This document shows, one piece after another, positions 19,442-26,907 of a stretch of DNA of 64,000 bases (positions within the stretch are counted from its first letter, which is position 1; the number at the start of each line of letters is the position of its first letter). The translations under genes and the position numbers were made by a program. This stretch comes from Shouchella clausii (lineage in GTDB: Bacteria > Bacillota > Bacilli > Bacillales > Bacillaceae_D): the NCBI RefSeq assembly GCF_001598215.1, contig NZ_BCXJ01000005.1, positions 1 to 64,000 on the forward strand, in the 5' to 3' direction. The notes under the pieces are model-generated. The model had not been told where the DNA came from. It did no database searches and saw nothing but the letters and a program-made list of their open reading frames with translations.

Positions 19442-19692
19442 AAAATCAGACGGCCGTTGGTACAGCTCCACGGGTATTTCACCCCTGCAAGTATTGCTTC
19501 CAGCCCCACTCATAGCTTGCGACGCTCCAAACGCTCGAACCATGACGGTAGGGGAGTATCATTATTCTACTGATAAGTCATCGCTCGTAATTCACCACAA
19601 TTACATTAGATTTCTTGGTTATCGCTCGTTTCTATGGAAAGTCATGGCGCAAGAATCAAGTAGCTCGTAATCAGTAGAACGTGTCTGATTTT
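19442..19692. ncRNA. structured non-coding element, copy A
   Basis: A 251-base element closed by a perfect 10-base inverted repeat (AAAATCAGAC / GTCTGATTTT). Internal helices on the plus strand: GGGTATTTCACCC hairpin; TGcAAG/CTTcCA; CCCC/GGGG; TATCA/TGATA; GTAATT/AATTAC. Unpaired stretches GGGAGTATCATTAT, TATCGCTCG and GTCATGGCG are identical to a second copy at 50690-50948. It lies between the Orf7/Orf8-like regulatory genes and the recombinase. Strand is undecided. No gene of the expected kind is encoded. The RNA nature is inferred from covariation between the two copies. Confidence 0.6.
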
Positions 19693-19836
19693 CCTATTTA
19701 TAATGCATGAGGTTAATCATGCTTTCTTTATCAAAGAACGTTGAAAATTGTACTCCCATCTTGAGTAGTTGCTACAAGAAAAAGGAAAATCCATATGCAG
19801 CATATCTATTTGTAATACAAAGAAATGCTGCCTTAC

Positions 19837-19890
19837 TTCCTCCTTTTTCTTTGCTATTACTACAAATAGAAAGAACCATTTTGCCAAAAA
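19837..19890 (-). promoter_or_regulatory. conserved promoter-like element in front of the recombinase unit
   Basis: On the minus strand TTTTTGGCAAAAT, nine bases, TATTTGTAGTAAT, twelve bases, GGAGGAA. It matches the sequence at 21674-21727 at 44 of 54 positions without a gap. TTGGCA and TGTAGT are 17 bases apart, compatible with a weak sigma-A promoter or an operator. It would drive transcription toward copy A of the structured element and the recombinase. Confidence 0.55.
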
Positions 19891-20056
19891 CGAATGAAAA
19901 TCCAAAAAGAAATCATGAATTGAACTTGCATGTGTTTGGTAAATGTTCTTCATTTGTTGAGCTGTTACGATTAAGAATTTAATACTAATTGGCTATAAAT
20001 TGTTTATGATATTATGTATTTAAAGGAAAGAATAGATAGGATTGGGAGGGAAAAAC

Positions 20057-20707
20057 TTGAACGTTCATGAGTACATAAAATTACTTCGCAAAGCAATCAA
20101 TAATGTAGAAGAAGTGTATTTTGGAAACCAAAATTGGATTGACTCTATGTTAAATGTTCATAATATTAAATCTCAGGATAAAAAGCGGGAAAAATTAATG
20201 CCATATTTGAGTATGCATAATGAACGAGTTTTCTGTTATGAGCTTTATCATCAATTGCGTAAAATTATGGAAGAGAATATGTTGAATGAAAAAGTGATTT
20301 TGCAAGCTGAACTTCGCAAGGCTCAAGTAAGTGATGAAATCACACAATTATTTGGAGTAAATAGTACAGACGGGGTATATTACCCTGACTTCTTAATACA
20401 TGAACCGGGTACATATGAAAATCAAGACTTAATTATTGAAGTCAAAGCTAATCCTAAACTTTCTACAACAGATATGCTAAATGATATTAAGAAAATTGAT
20501 CAATTCATTAATAGATATAACTACAAAAAAGGAATCTTTTTAGCAATAAATGTGAATAAAGAAAGGTATAATCAACTAATGACAAATAATCATCTTCTAA
20601 ATAGTTTAGAAGAACAAATTAATTCTAAAAATGAAATCTTGCTTATGTTTAGAGGGTCAGCAAAGGAGTCCACGATCTCAATAAACCTAGCAAACTTGTT
20701 ACAATGA
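20057..20707 (+). CDS. lone PD-(D/E)XK-like nuclease-fold protein
   Basis: A 216-residue protein starting at TTG six bases after GGGAGGG. Residues 105-132 read as a PD-(D/E)XK core: Pro110-Asp111 (YYPDFLIHE), then 17 residues on the Glu128-Val-Lys130 strand (LIIEVKAN), preceded by a helix with Glu56 (NERVFCYELYHQLR) that could be the third acid. This layout is typical of restriction-endonuclease-fold enzymes. It sits alone, on the strand opposite to all neighbours, inside the element's control region between the regulators and the recombinase, and ends in a strong terminator. The substrate is unknown; a defence or element-maintenance role is possible but not shown. Confidence 0.6.
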   Translation: MNVHEYIKLLRKAINNVEEVYFGNQNWIDSMLNVHNIKSQDKKREKLMPYLSMHNERVFCYELYHQLRKIMEENMLNEKVILQAELRKAQVSDEITQLFGVNSTDGVYYPDFLIHEPGTYENQDLIIEVKANPKLSTTDMLNDIKKIDQFINRYNYKKGIFLAINVNKERYNQLMTNNHLLNSLEEQINSKNEILLMFRGSAKESTISINLANLLQ

Positions 20708-20744
20708 AAAAGCTAAATATTAACTTATAATCATCATGGCCTGC

Positions 20745-20794
20745 AAAACTATCACCACTTCCTTTAATCACCTTTACAAAGTGGTGATAGTTTT
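20745..20794. terminator. bidirectional terminator
   Basis: AAAACTATCACCACTT pairs with AAGTGGTGATAGTTTT (16 bases). It lies after the nuclease-like gene and after the orf8-like gene on the other strand. The rest of 20708-20955 shows no gene. Confidence 0.85.
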
Positions 20795-20955
20795 AGCTAA
20801 TAATAATCATTTGTCTTGTAATCCTCCAAATTGTCTCTTTTCTTATTTAAAACATTTCTGATTTGTTCCTGATACAACATTGTATTTTCTCAAAGCTTTC
20901 TTTATCAAATATCAACTAGGAAGAACGAGGATTAAAATGCTTAAGAATAAAAACT

Positions 20956-21210
20956 CTAAGTCAATTCAAATCTTAATATAGCTGTAATTAATTTTGTTTC
21001 TAAGCGTCTACGCGTATAATCATCTACTACCATTTGAGAAGCACCAAAATCATCTTGTACTAACCGTAACGATAGTTTATTTATATAAGGTTCATAATGT
21101 TTAAGCACTGCGTTTATAGCTTCTACCTCACCCTTTGAAGCTTCTGCAATAATAGAGAAAGGTAACAATTCATTTACTGAATTAAGAGAAATCAATTGAT
21201 TCTGATCCAT
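20956..21210 (-). CDS. Tn916 Orf8-like helix-turn-helix protein
   Basis: An 84-residue protein. Its core LPFSIIAEASKGEVEAINAVLKHYEPYINKLS and tail RRLETKLITAILRFEL line up well with the Orf8-like gene at 51083-51313 (PFSLIVQATDGDTEAIHHIVKHY and GRMQTRLITKVLSFE). The start codon is one of three consecutive ATGs; the last, seven bases after a G-run, is chosen. It overlaps the sigma-like gene, repeating the orf7-orf8 pair of Tn916. In Tn916 these genes control transfer and excision transcription. Confidence 0.85.
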   Translation of the reverse strand: MDQNQLISLNSVNELLPFSIIAEASKGEVEAINAVLKHYEPYINKLSLRLVQDDFGASQMVVDDYTRRRLETKLITAILRFELT

Positions 21211-21628
21211 CATCATTCCCCCCCAATCTCTGTTTTAATTCTTCTAGTGCCTTCTTTCTTTGATATTGAACTGTGCTTCGAGGAAGACCCAATACTTTTC
21301 CGACTTCCTTATCCGTCATATTCAAGAAATAGGATAAAAGAATAACTTCTCGTTTTTTATCAGATAAGTGACAAAGTGCACGAATTAGCTTTTCATTTTT
21401 TAAATTAACTTCATATCCTAAAACTTGAAAATAATACCCCTCCAGGACATAATCATCAATAACTGCAAGCTCTTGAGGTTCAAAATTTGATAAATTTGTA
21501 AAAGATACTTCTACTTCACGCTGGCGTTGTAATTGTCTTTGGATGTTAATCACTTCATTTTTTAAGGTTTTCTTACAATAACTATCAAAAGTATGCTTTT
21601 TATGCTCTTCATAGGAAGTTAACTTCAT
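21182..21628 (-). CDS. Tn916 Orf7-like sigma-70 region 4 regulator
   Basis: A 148-residue sigma-like protein. Its C-terminus has LSDKKREVILLSYFLNMTDKEVGKVLGLPRSTVQYQRKKALEELKQR, a region-4 helix-turn-helix, matching the Orf7 relative at 51310-51732 (LSEKKRNIILLYYFMDMNDTEIAKLL). The start MKLTSYEE was preferred because Orf7 starts similarly; an in-frame ATG 13 codons upstream with AGGAGG is an alternative. Preceded by a terminator and the conserved promoter-like element. Likely activates the element's own operons. Confidence 0.85.
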   Translation of the reverse strand: MKLTSYEEHKKHTFDSYCKKTLKNEVINIQRQLQRQREVEVSFTNLSNFEPQELAVIDDYVLEGYYFQVLGYEVNLKNEKLIRALCHLSDKKREVILLSYFLNMTDKEVGKVLGLPRSTVQYQRKKALEELKQRLGGNDDGSESIDFS

Positions 21629-21673
21629 AATTTTCAGCTCCTTCCATTTTCGTAAAAGCAGTGATAGCATTAA

Positions 21674-21727
21674 TTCCTCCTCTTCCTTTGTCATTACTAC
21701 AAATAGGAGTACATATTTTGCCAAAAA
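21674..21727 (-). promoter_or_regulatory. conserved promoter-like element in front of the sigma-like gene
   Basis: The partner of 19837-19890: the blocks TTTTTGGCAAAAT, TATTTGTAGTAAT and GGAGGAA occur with the same spacing on the minus strand. Here it directly precedes the Orf7-like regulator, so regulator and recombinase units may share one control signal. Confidence 0.55.
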
Positions 21728-21755
21728 TGAGAGAAGATCCTTATAAAGACAAGTA

Positions 21756-21788
21756 AAAAACCCGAATAACAAATAAGTTATCGGGTTG
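21756..21788 (-). terminator. intrinsic terminator upstream of the Orf7-like gene
   Basis: On the minus strand AACCCGATAAC and GTTATTCGGGTT form a stem followed by TTTTTT. It would stop transcripts entering from the metal-resistance genes, or act as an attenuator for the regulatory unit, as at the corresponding place in the Tn916-like copy. Confidence 0.75.
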
Positions 21789-21864
21789 TTGTAATAAAAG
21801 TATTGATTCTTTATTCTATATCTATTATTAATTTGTTATTAGCGTCTAATATCTAGTAGAGAGA

Positions 21865-21909
21865 AATAAAGCAACCCTCTCTTATAATGAAGATACAGGT
21901 TGCTTTATT
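21865..21909. terminator. terminator downstream of the MFS gene
   Basis: AATAAAGCAACC (21865-21876) and GGTTGCTTTATT (21898-21909) form a 12-base stem. It lies about 150 bases after the stop of the minus-strand transporter gene; nothing else is visible in 21910-22059. Confidence 0.8.
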
Positions 21910-22059
21910 GTGTTATTTCAAATGATGTTTACATTAAATTCAATCTACCGTACCATGGTTGGGTATTTGTTTATTTAAAATATATACACAAAACTTATTT
22001 CATTTTGTGCTTTTTAATCCCTCTTAAGAATGAATGATACTTATATACCCTCTTACTTA

Positions 22060-23613
22060 TTATTCCTTTTCATTCTGCTGTGCTTTACCAGAAGGCGGAA
22101 TATGGCGTAATCGTGTTGCGGAAATAATTGCTGCAACTCCTGCAATTATAGCTGAAACAATAGCGGCAGTATTTAATCCACTGGTGAACGCATTTTGAGC
22201 CGCCATAATTAAAGACTCCCCAAGCGTTCCTGAAAGATTAGTAACTGAAACAATGGCACCATCAATACTGTCTGAAGCTGCTGCTGCAACATTCGGAGGT
22301 AAATCTTGAGGTAGTGTATCGACAATCTCACTCCGGTAAGCTGCAATACCAACACTTCCAATTACTGCAACCCCTAATGAAATACCTAAATCATTAGCTG
22401 TTGTCGCAAGACCAGAAGCCCCTCCTGCTTTTTCCGGCGGCACAGAGCTAACTACTAAATCGGTTGTTAAAGCCATCGATGGAGCTACACCAGGATAGGT
22501 GACCACAAAACTTGCAATAACAAGCGCAAGCCCCGTACCAGCGTCAAGTTGCGTAAAGAGAATATAGCCAATCACTTGAATGGCTAGACCGATTGCAATA
22601 ACATTACCTGGACGAAAACGGCGTGCCATCATCGGTGAAAGTGTAGAGACTACAATCAATACTGCGGCGGCTGGAAGAATAGCAAATCCTGCTGCCATCG
22701 GCGAAAGTCCTTGTACTTGCTGTAAATATTGAGTGAAAAGCGAATACACTCCACCAAGCGCTGCTGCCGAAAGTAAGAATACACTAAGTGCACCGCTAAC
22801 AGTACGATTTTTAAACAGCCGAACATCTAGTAAAGGTTGTTTAGCACGCAATTGTCGAACCACAAACCAAATTCCCACAAGTATACCTGCAACTAACAAA
22901 GTAATTGTAGGACCTACTGCAGCCTGTGCTGCAAATTGTTTAATACTGTAAATTATCGCTAGCAATGCAGCAACTAATAAAAGAGCACTGAATAAATCAA
23001 GTCTTCCACTATTTTGATCACGATGTTCAGGTACTAGAATAGGTGCACCGAGTGCAACAATCAGCATAACTGGAACGGCTACTAAAAAGGTTGCTTGCCA
23101 TCCAAATACTTCTAAAAGCAGACCGCTTAATAATGGACCTAGAGCTACACCAGCTGAAATTCCACCTGCCCAAATACCAATCGCAACTCCTCGTTGTTCA
23201 GCATTTTGAAACAGAACGAAAATCAGTCCAAGTGTGGCAGGTACCATCATGGCTGCTGCTAAACCTAAAATAGCACGCCAAGCAATCATCATGGATGGAT
23301 CACTCGTTAATGCTGCTAATATAGAAACAACTCCAAACAAGATAGCGCCTATTACCATTAATAACCGTTTTCCTACTCTATCTCCAAGAACTCCCATTGC
23401 GACTAGGAACCCCGCCATTACAAAACCGTATATATCAAGAATCCACAACAATTGTGTACTGGAAGGCCCCAAGTCAGCTGCCATACTAGGAGCAGCTAAG
23501 AACAAAATAGTTAACATCATGAACAATAATGTTGAAGGTAAAACTAACACCACAAGCCCCCACCATTGTCGGGCACTTGCACGAGGCACTTCAGGATTAT
23601 TCGAATCAGCCAT
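22060..23613 (-). CDS. MFS drug transporter, DHA2 family (QacA/SmvA-like, 14 helices)
   Basis: A 517-residue membrane protein with roughly 14 hydrophobic segments. Helix 2-3 has LGDRVGKR, the MFS motif A, and WIAW-like Arg in MIAWRAILGLAAAMMVPATL fits the drug/H+ antiporter motif B. The GISAGVALGPLLSGLLLE stretch is motif C of drug exporters. This set identifies the DHA2 family that pumps out cationic antiseptics and drugs. The start follows AGGAGGT by seven bases. Its GC content is higher than the flanking genes, suggesting separate acquisition. Confidence 0.87.
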   Translation of the reverse strand: MADSNNPEVPRASARQWWGLVVLVLPSTLLFMMLTILFLAAPSMAADLGPSSTQLLWILDIYGFVMAGFLVAMGVLGDRVGKRLLMVIGAILFGVVSILAALTSDPSMMIAWRAILGLAAAMMVPATLGLIFVLFQNAEQRGVAIGIWAGGISAGVALGPLLSGLLLEVFGWQATFLVAVPVMLIVALGAPILVPEHRDQNSGRLDLFSALLLVAALLAIIYSIKQFAAQAAVGPTITLLVAGILVGIWFVVRQLRAKQPLLDVRLFKNRTVSGALSVFLLSAAALGGVYSLFTQYLQQVQGLSPMAAGFAILPAAAVLIVVSTLSPMMARRFRPGNVIAIGLAIQVIGYILFTQLDAGTGLALVIASFVVTYPGVAPSMALTTDLVVSSVPPEKAGGASGLATTANDLGISLGVAVIGSVGIAAYRSEIVDTLPQDLPPNVAAAASDSIDGAIVSVTNLSGTLGESLIMAAQNAFTSGLNTAAIVSAIIAGVAAIISATRLRHIPPSGKAQQNEKE

Positions 23614-23724
23614 GTTGCACACCTCCTGTATTTGATATGATACTCACCCAATTATTACTTTTTAAATCTTTCAACATCTGGAATTCCTCCTTCATTATGA
23701 AAGATATTAGATTTCATTTCCTAA

Positions 23725-24039
23725 TTATTGTGTAGCAAAATCTTTGATTATTTTTTCATTTAATTTTAAGGTAGTTAATCGATCGACTTCTATTCCATTT
23801 TTAAATAGAATTAAAGTAGGAATACCTATCACATTATACCTCTGAACAGTAAATTCTAAGTTTTTATCTACATCGACATCATAAAACATAACATTTTTAA
23901 TTTCTTCTGCTGTCGATTCAATAATAGAAGCAACCTGCTGACAACCTTGACACCATCCTGCTGTAAAGTTGAGTACAACAGGTTTTTCTTCCATTTTGAC
24001 TAAAGTACAAAAGTCATCTGTTTTCAATTCCTTTAGCAT
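23725..24039 (-). CDS. thioredoxin-family protein
   Basis: A 104-residue thioredoxin fold with active site WCQGC near residue 29 and the cis-proline in IGIPTLILFKNG. It is clearly a tandem paralogue of the next gene (WCPGC), but less acidic, and has an unusual Gln in the CxxC loop, which changes redox potential. Together with TrxB downstream in the cluster it forms a disulfide-reducing set. Confidence 0.88.
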   Translation of the reverse strand: MLKELKTDDFCTLVKMEEKPVVLNFTAGWCQGCQQVASIIESTAEEIKNVMFYDVDVDKNLEFTVQRYNVIGIPTLILFKNGIEVDRLTTLKLNEKIIKDFATQ

Positions 24040-24088
24040 AGAGATATCTCCTTCACCATGAAAGATAGTACCTTAACTTTAACCTCTA

Positions 24089-24403
24089 TTATTGTAATGA
24101 AAAGTCCCGAACGACTTCCTCACTTGCTTCCGGTGCAGTTACTCTGTCTGCCTCTTCCCCGTTTTTGAAAAGAATTAAAGTTGGAATACTCATCACCTGA
24201 TATTGCTGAGCAAACTCCAGCTCTTCATCTACATCAACATGATAGAATGCAATCTCTTCTTCCAACTCTTCTGCAACTGATTCAACGACAGGAGCCAGCT
24301 GCTTACAGCCCGGGCACCAGTCTGCAGTAAATTTCAACACAACAGGTTTTTCTGCTGCTGTTACCAATGTGTCAAACTCGTTGGCTCTCAACTCTTTAAC
24401 CAC
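24089..24403 (-). CDS. thioredoxin-family protein
   Basis: A 104-residue thioredoxin with active site WCPGC (about residues 29-33) and SIPTLILFKNGEE. It is followed by a tandem paralogue and preceded on the minus strand by trxB, so the three genes are probably one operon. The CPGC variant, rather than CGPC, is common in small thioredoxin-like proteins from Firmicutes resistance islands. Confidence 0.88.
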   Translation of the reverse strand: MVKELRANEFDTLVTAAEKPVVLKFTADWCPGCKQLAPVVESVAEELEEEIAFYHVDVDEELEFAQQYQVMSIPTLILFKNGEEADRVTAPEASEEVVRDFSLQ

Positions 24404-24440
24404 TGCAAATCCCTCCTTTCCTTTTCCTTGTTTAAAAACG

Positions 24441-25370
24441 TTATTTTAAAGGATTCGTCTCTATAAATGTCTCTACATCCATGGCAGCCATGCAACCCGT
24501 TCCAGCAGCTGTGACAGCCTGCCTGTATCTTTGATCTTGCACATCACCTGCTGCAAACACACCAGGTATATTCGTTTTTGTCGTACCAGGTTCCACTTTT
24601 ATATAACCATTTGGATAAATATCAATTGCCTCTTCTAGAAAATGCGTATTGGGAATATGCCCGATAGCCAAGAAGACACCGTCTGTTTCAATAAGTTGTT
24701 CTTCCTGGGTTTCTTTATTCTTAAGACGAATACCCGTGACCTTACTATCTTGAGAAAGAATTTCTACTGGAGTACTATTAAAAATCCAAGATATTTTCTC
24801 ATTATTCATTGCACGATCCTGCATAATCTTGGAAGCTCGCAGTTGATCTCTGCGATGAATGACATGCACTTCTTTCGCAAACTTTGTTAAAAATAAAGCT
24901 TCTTCCATGGCAGAATCTCCACCACCAACAACAACCACTTTTTTGTCACGGAAAAAGAAACCATCACATGTTGCACAGGTACTTACACCACGCCCAAGGT
25001 TTTCTGCCTCTCCAGGAATCTCCAGCATTTTCGCCCGGGCACCAGTAGAAATAATCACAGATTCCGCTTGAATTTCCCCAAGACCATCTGTTTCTAGCCG
25101 AAAGGGACGAGTTGAAAAATCTACCTTTTTTACTAAAGCCGTTTTAAATTGTGCTCCAAATCGCTTAGCTTGTGCCCGCATGGTCTCTATCAATTCTGGC
25201 CCCATCACTGGATCAGAAAAACCCGGGTAATTTTCGACTTCTGTTGTCAATGTTAACTGTCCACCTGGTTCTGGTCCTTCTAAGATGAATGGTTCCATAT
25301 TCGCTCTTGCTAAATAAATAGCAGATGTTAATCCAGCAGGACCCGTTCCTAAAATGGCCGTTTTATACAT
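24441..25370 (-). CDS. trxB: thioredoxin reductase
   Basis: A 309-residue flavoprotein: FAD loop GTGPAGLTSAIYLARAN at the N-terminus, redox-active CATCDG in the middle, NADPH loop VVGGGDSAMEEALFL, and C-terminal PGVFAAGDVQDQRYRQAVTAAGTGC. It transfers electrons from NADPH to thioredoxins, here encoded next to it. The start MYKTAILG follows AGAGGTGGA; the five-residue-longer frame lacks a ribosome site. It is a second copy relative to a usual chromosomal trxB, and the island location suggests a metal- or thiol-stress role. Confidence 0.95.
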   Translation of the reverse strand: MYKTAILGTGPAGLTSAIYLARANMEPFILEGPEPGGQLTLTTEVENYPGFSDPVMGPELIETMRAQAKRFGAQFKTALVKKVDFSTRPFRLETDGLGEIQAESVIISTGARAKMLEIPGEAENLGRGVSTCATCDGFFFRDKKVVVVGGGDSAMEEALFLTKFAKEVHVIHRRDQLRASKIMQDRAMNNEKISWIFNSTPVEILSQDSKVTGIRLKNKETQEEQLIETDGVFLAIGHIPNTHFLEEAIDIYPNGYIKVEPGTTKTNIPGVFAAGDVQDQRYRQAVTAAGTGCMAAMDVETFIETNPLK

Positions 25371-25542
25371 AATCCACCTCTTCATTTTAAAAAATTTATA
25401 TATTTTAAAAGGACATTCAGTGAAGGATAAACTGTGCCTTCACTGAATGTTAGGCTATCAACCTAAACTTTCCTCTAAATCGTTTCAGCAGACGATTTAT
25501 TATTAGAAAGAGAAACTTACCATACTAGGATTGCCTTTTACA

Positions 25543-25638
25543 TTATTTCTTCGATGAATCTTTTGGCTGGTCTGTTTTTGTGTTCTCAGTCTTTGCTGAT
25601 TGTTTTGGTGAGCAGCAAGAGCACGCCGGTTTAGCCAT
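25543..25638 (-). CDS. tiny Cys-rich, Lys-rich protein
   Basis: A 31-residue ORF with a strong ribosome site (AAGGAGGTGAT) five or six bases before its ATG. The product starts MAKPACSCCSPKQ: three cysteines in a CxCC cluster, then a charged hydrophilic tail. Placement between trxB and a glutaredoxin-like gene suggests a small metal-binding or redox peptide. I know of no family name. Confidence 0.65.
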   Translation of the reverse strand: MAKPACSCCSPKQSAKTENTKTDQPKDSSKK

Positions 25639-25682
25639 TTATATCACCTCCTTAAAGTAGGTGTTATATGATAAACCACTCA

Positions 25683-25961
25683 TTATCCAATTTCTAAGAG
25701 CCGTTTAATCTCCTCTTTATTCATTTCAAACCCTGTCATACTTTTTCTTGTTTTTCTTAGACCTAAAATGGAGGATTGAGAAAAGACAATTCCAGGAACC
25801 ACTCTAGCCCCTGTTCGACTTTTCAGCTCTTTTTCTTTTTCTGGTTGCTTCGTTAAATCATATTGCTTGTGTGGTATACGATGTGTTTTCAAGAATTTCT
25901 TCAATTCCTGGCAATCAGAACAAGTTGGTCTTGTATAGATTTCTAATTGATAATTAGCCAT
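25683..25961 (-). CDS. glutaredoxin-like protein
   Basis: A 92-residue thioredoxin-fold protein with YTRPTCSDCQELKKFLKTH (active site CSDC, residues about 14-17) and the cis-Pro motif RVVPGIVFS near residue 54. It resembles NrdH/glutaredoxin-type proteins more than Spx/ArsC. Its GTGAR stretch replaces the usual glutathione-site residues. Function probably reduction of a cysteine disulfide in the island's thiol set. Confidence 0.75.
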   Translation of the reverse strand: MANYQLEIYTRPTCSDCQELKKFLKTHRIPHKQYDLTKQPEKEKELKSRTGARVVPGIVFSQSSILGLRKTRKSMTGFEMNKEEIKRLLEIG

Positions 25962-25999
25962 TTATCTCGCTCCTTCCATTGGATCTATATAACAATGAT

Positions 26000-26905
26000 T
26001 TACTCTTTTACTTCTAAAATAAATGGATACACATGAATTTCTCCGTCAAATTTGAATTCTGCCCATACTTTATACATCCCTGGATTTGTGAAATGGGCGT
26101 TAAACGTTGTAGAGTCATCTGACGCAGGGTGAACATGGATATATTCTTCCACCTCTTCATCTACAATCACCACATGACCTAAAGCACCAAGGTGTGTTTC
26201 CGGCTGTTCCCCTTGCATATCAAAGACTAAAGGAACTTCTTCGCCGGCAGTTGCCTCGATTTCCTCTAACGTCACTGTTTTACCATCTATTTCTTTTGTC
26301 CATTCATTATCCGCATGTAAATGTGCGTTAGCTGTTTCTTCTGTTCCAATCTGTAAAAGATTTGGAGCAGGCGTATAAGCTTTGTTTTCCGGTACAATAT
26401 CCACAAATGCCTGATACGTTCCATCTGCTAAAGCTTGATTAACGCGGAATCTTCCTTCTGCTTCCTTTTCTGGGTGCAGATGATAATAATCTTCTAAATC
26501 GTTAGAAATCAGGATAAAATGCATTTCTTTTTCATGCTCAACAGCGAGTTCAGGCGCTGCTCCAGTATCATCTTCCAATGAAATGACAAGTTCTTCATTA
26601 TCATAGGATACATCCGTTTTTACTTCTGAATCTATTTCATGTCCATGTTCATGCTCGTGCTCATGTTTATGATCCATGTCTTCATCCTCCTCTTGATTAC
26701 TTTCTGTATGATGTTCATGATCAGTTGCCTCTTCTTGTGAACCTTCATCGTTATCATGTTCCTCATGCTCAGCTTCTTCGTCACTATGTCCATCGTGTTC
26801 CATTTCTCCACTGGCCAGAGGATTGTTACCAGTAATCACACTATATCCTGCAAAAACAATAATTACATAGACAATCCCTAGGGATACCCACTTTTTTACG
26901 GACAT
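26000..26905 (-). CDS. membrane-anchored His/Glu/Asp-rich metal-binding protein
   Basis: A 301-residue protein with one N-terminal membrane helix (about 5-25) and a ~70-residue linker extremely rich in His, Glu and Asp (HEHEHEHGHE and similar). The rest is a beta-rich domain containing HFILISNDLEDYYHLHPE and EEYIHVHPASDDSTTFNAHFTNPGMYKVWAEF, a duplicated pattern with HxHP motifs. It is located directly after copA and overlaps none. Extracytoplasmic metal binding is inferred from composition and from the copZ-copA operon. No named family assigned. Confidence 0.75.
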   Translation of the reverse strand: MSVKKWVSLGIVYVIIVFAGYSVITGNNPLASGEMEHDGHSDEEAEHEEHDNDEGSQEEATDHEHHTESNQEEDEDMDHKHEHEHEHGHEIDSEVKTDVSYDNEELVISLEDDTGAAPELAVEHEKEMHFILISNDLEDYYHLHPEKEAEGRFRVNQALADGTYQAFVDIVPENKAYTPAPNLLQIGTEETANAHLHADNEWTKEIDGKTVTLEEIEATAGEEVPLVFDMQGEQPETHLGALGHVVIVDEEVEEYIHVHPASDDSTTFNAHFTNPGMYKVWAEFKFDGEIHVYPFILEVKE

Positions 26906-26907
26906 AA

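Noticed and set aside
19707-19982. Plus- and minus-strand open frames near 19.7-19.95 kb
   Set aside because: No convincing ribosome site or domain. The minus frame's resemblance to the start of the sigma-like gene is explained by the duplicated control element.
25683-25961. Arsenate reductase (ArsC) call for the small redox protein
   Set aside because: It has a CSDC pair and NrdH-like length, and lacks the ArsC RxxxR region; glutaredoxin-like fits better.
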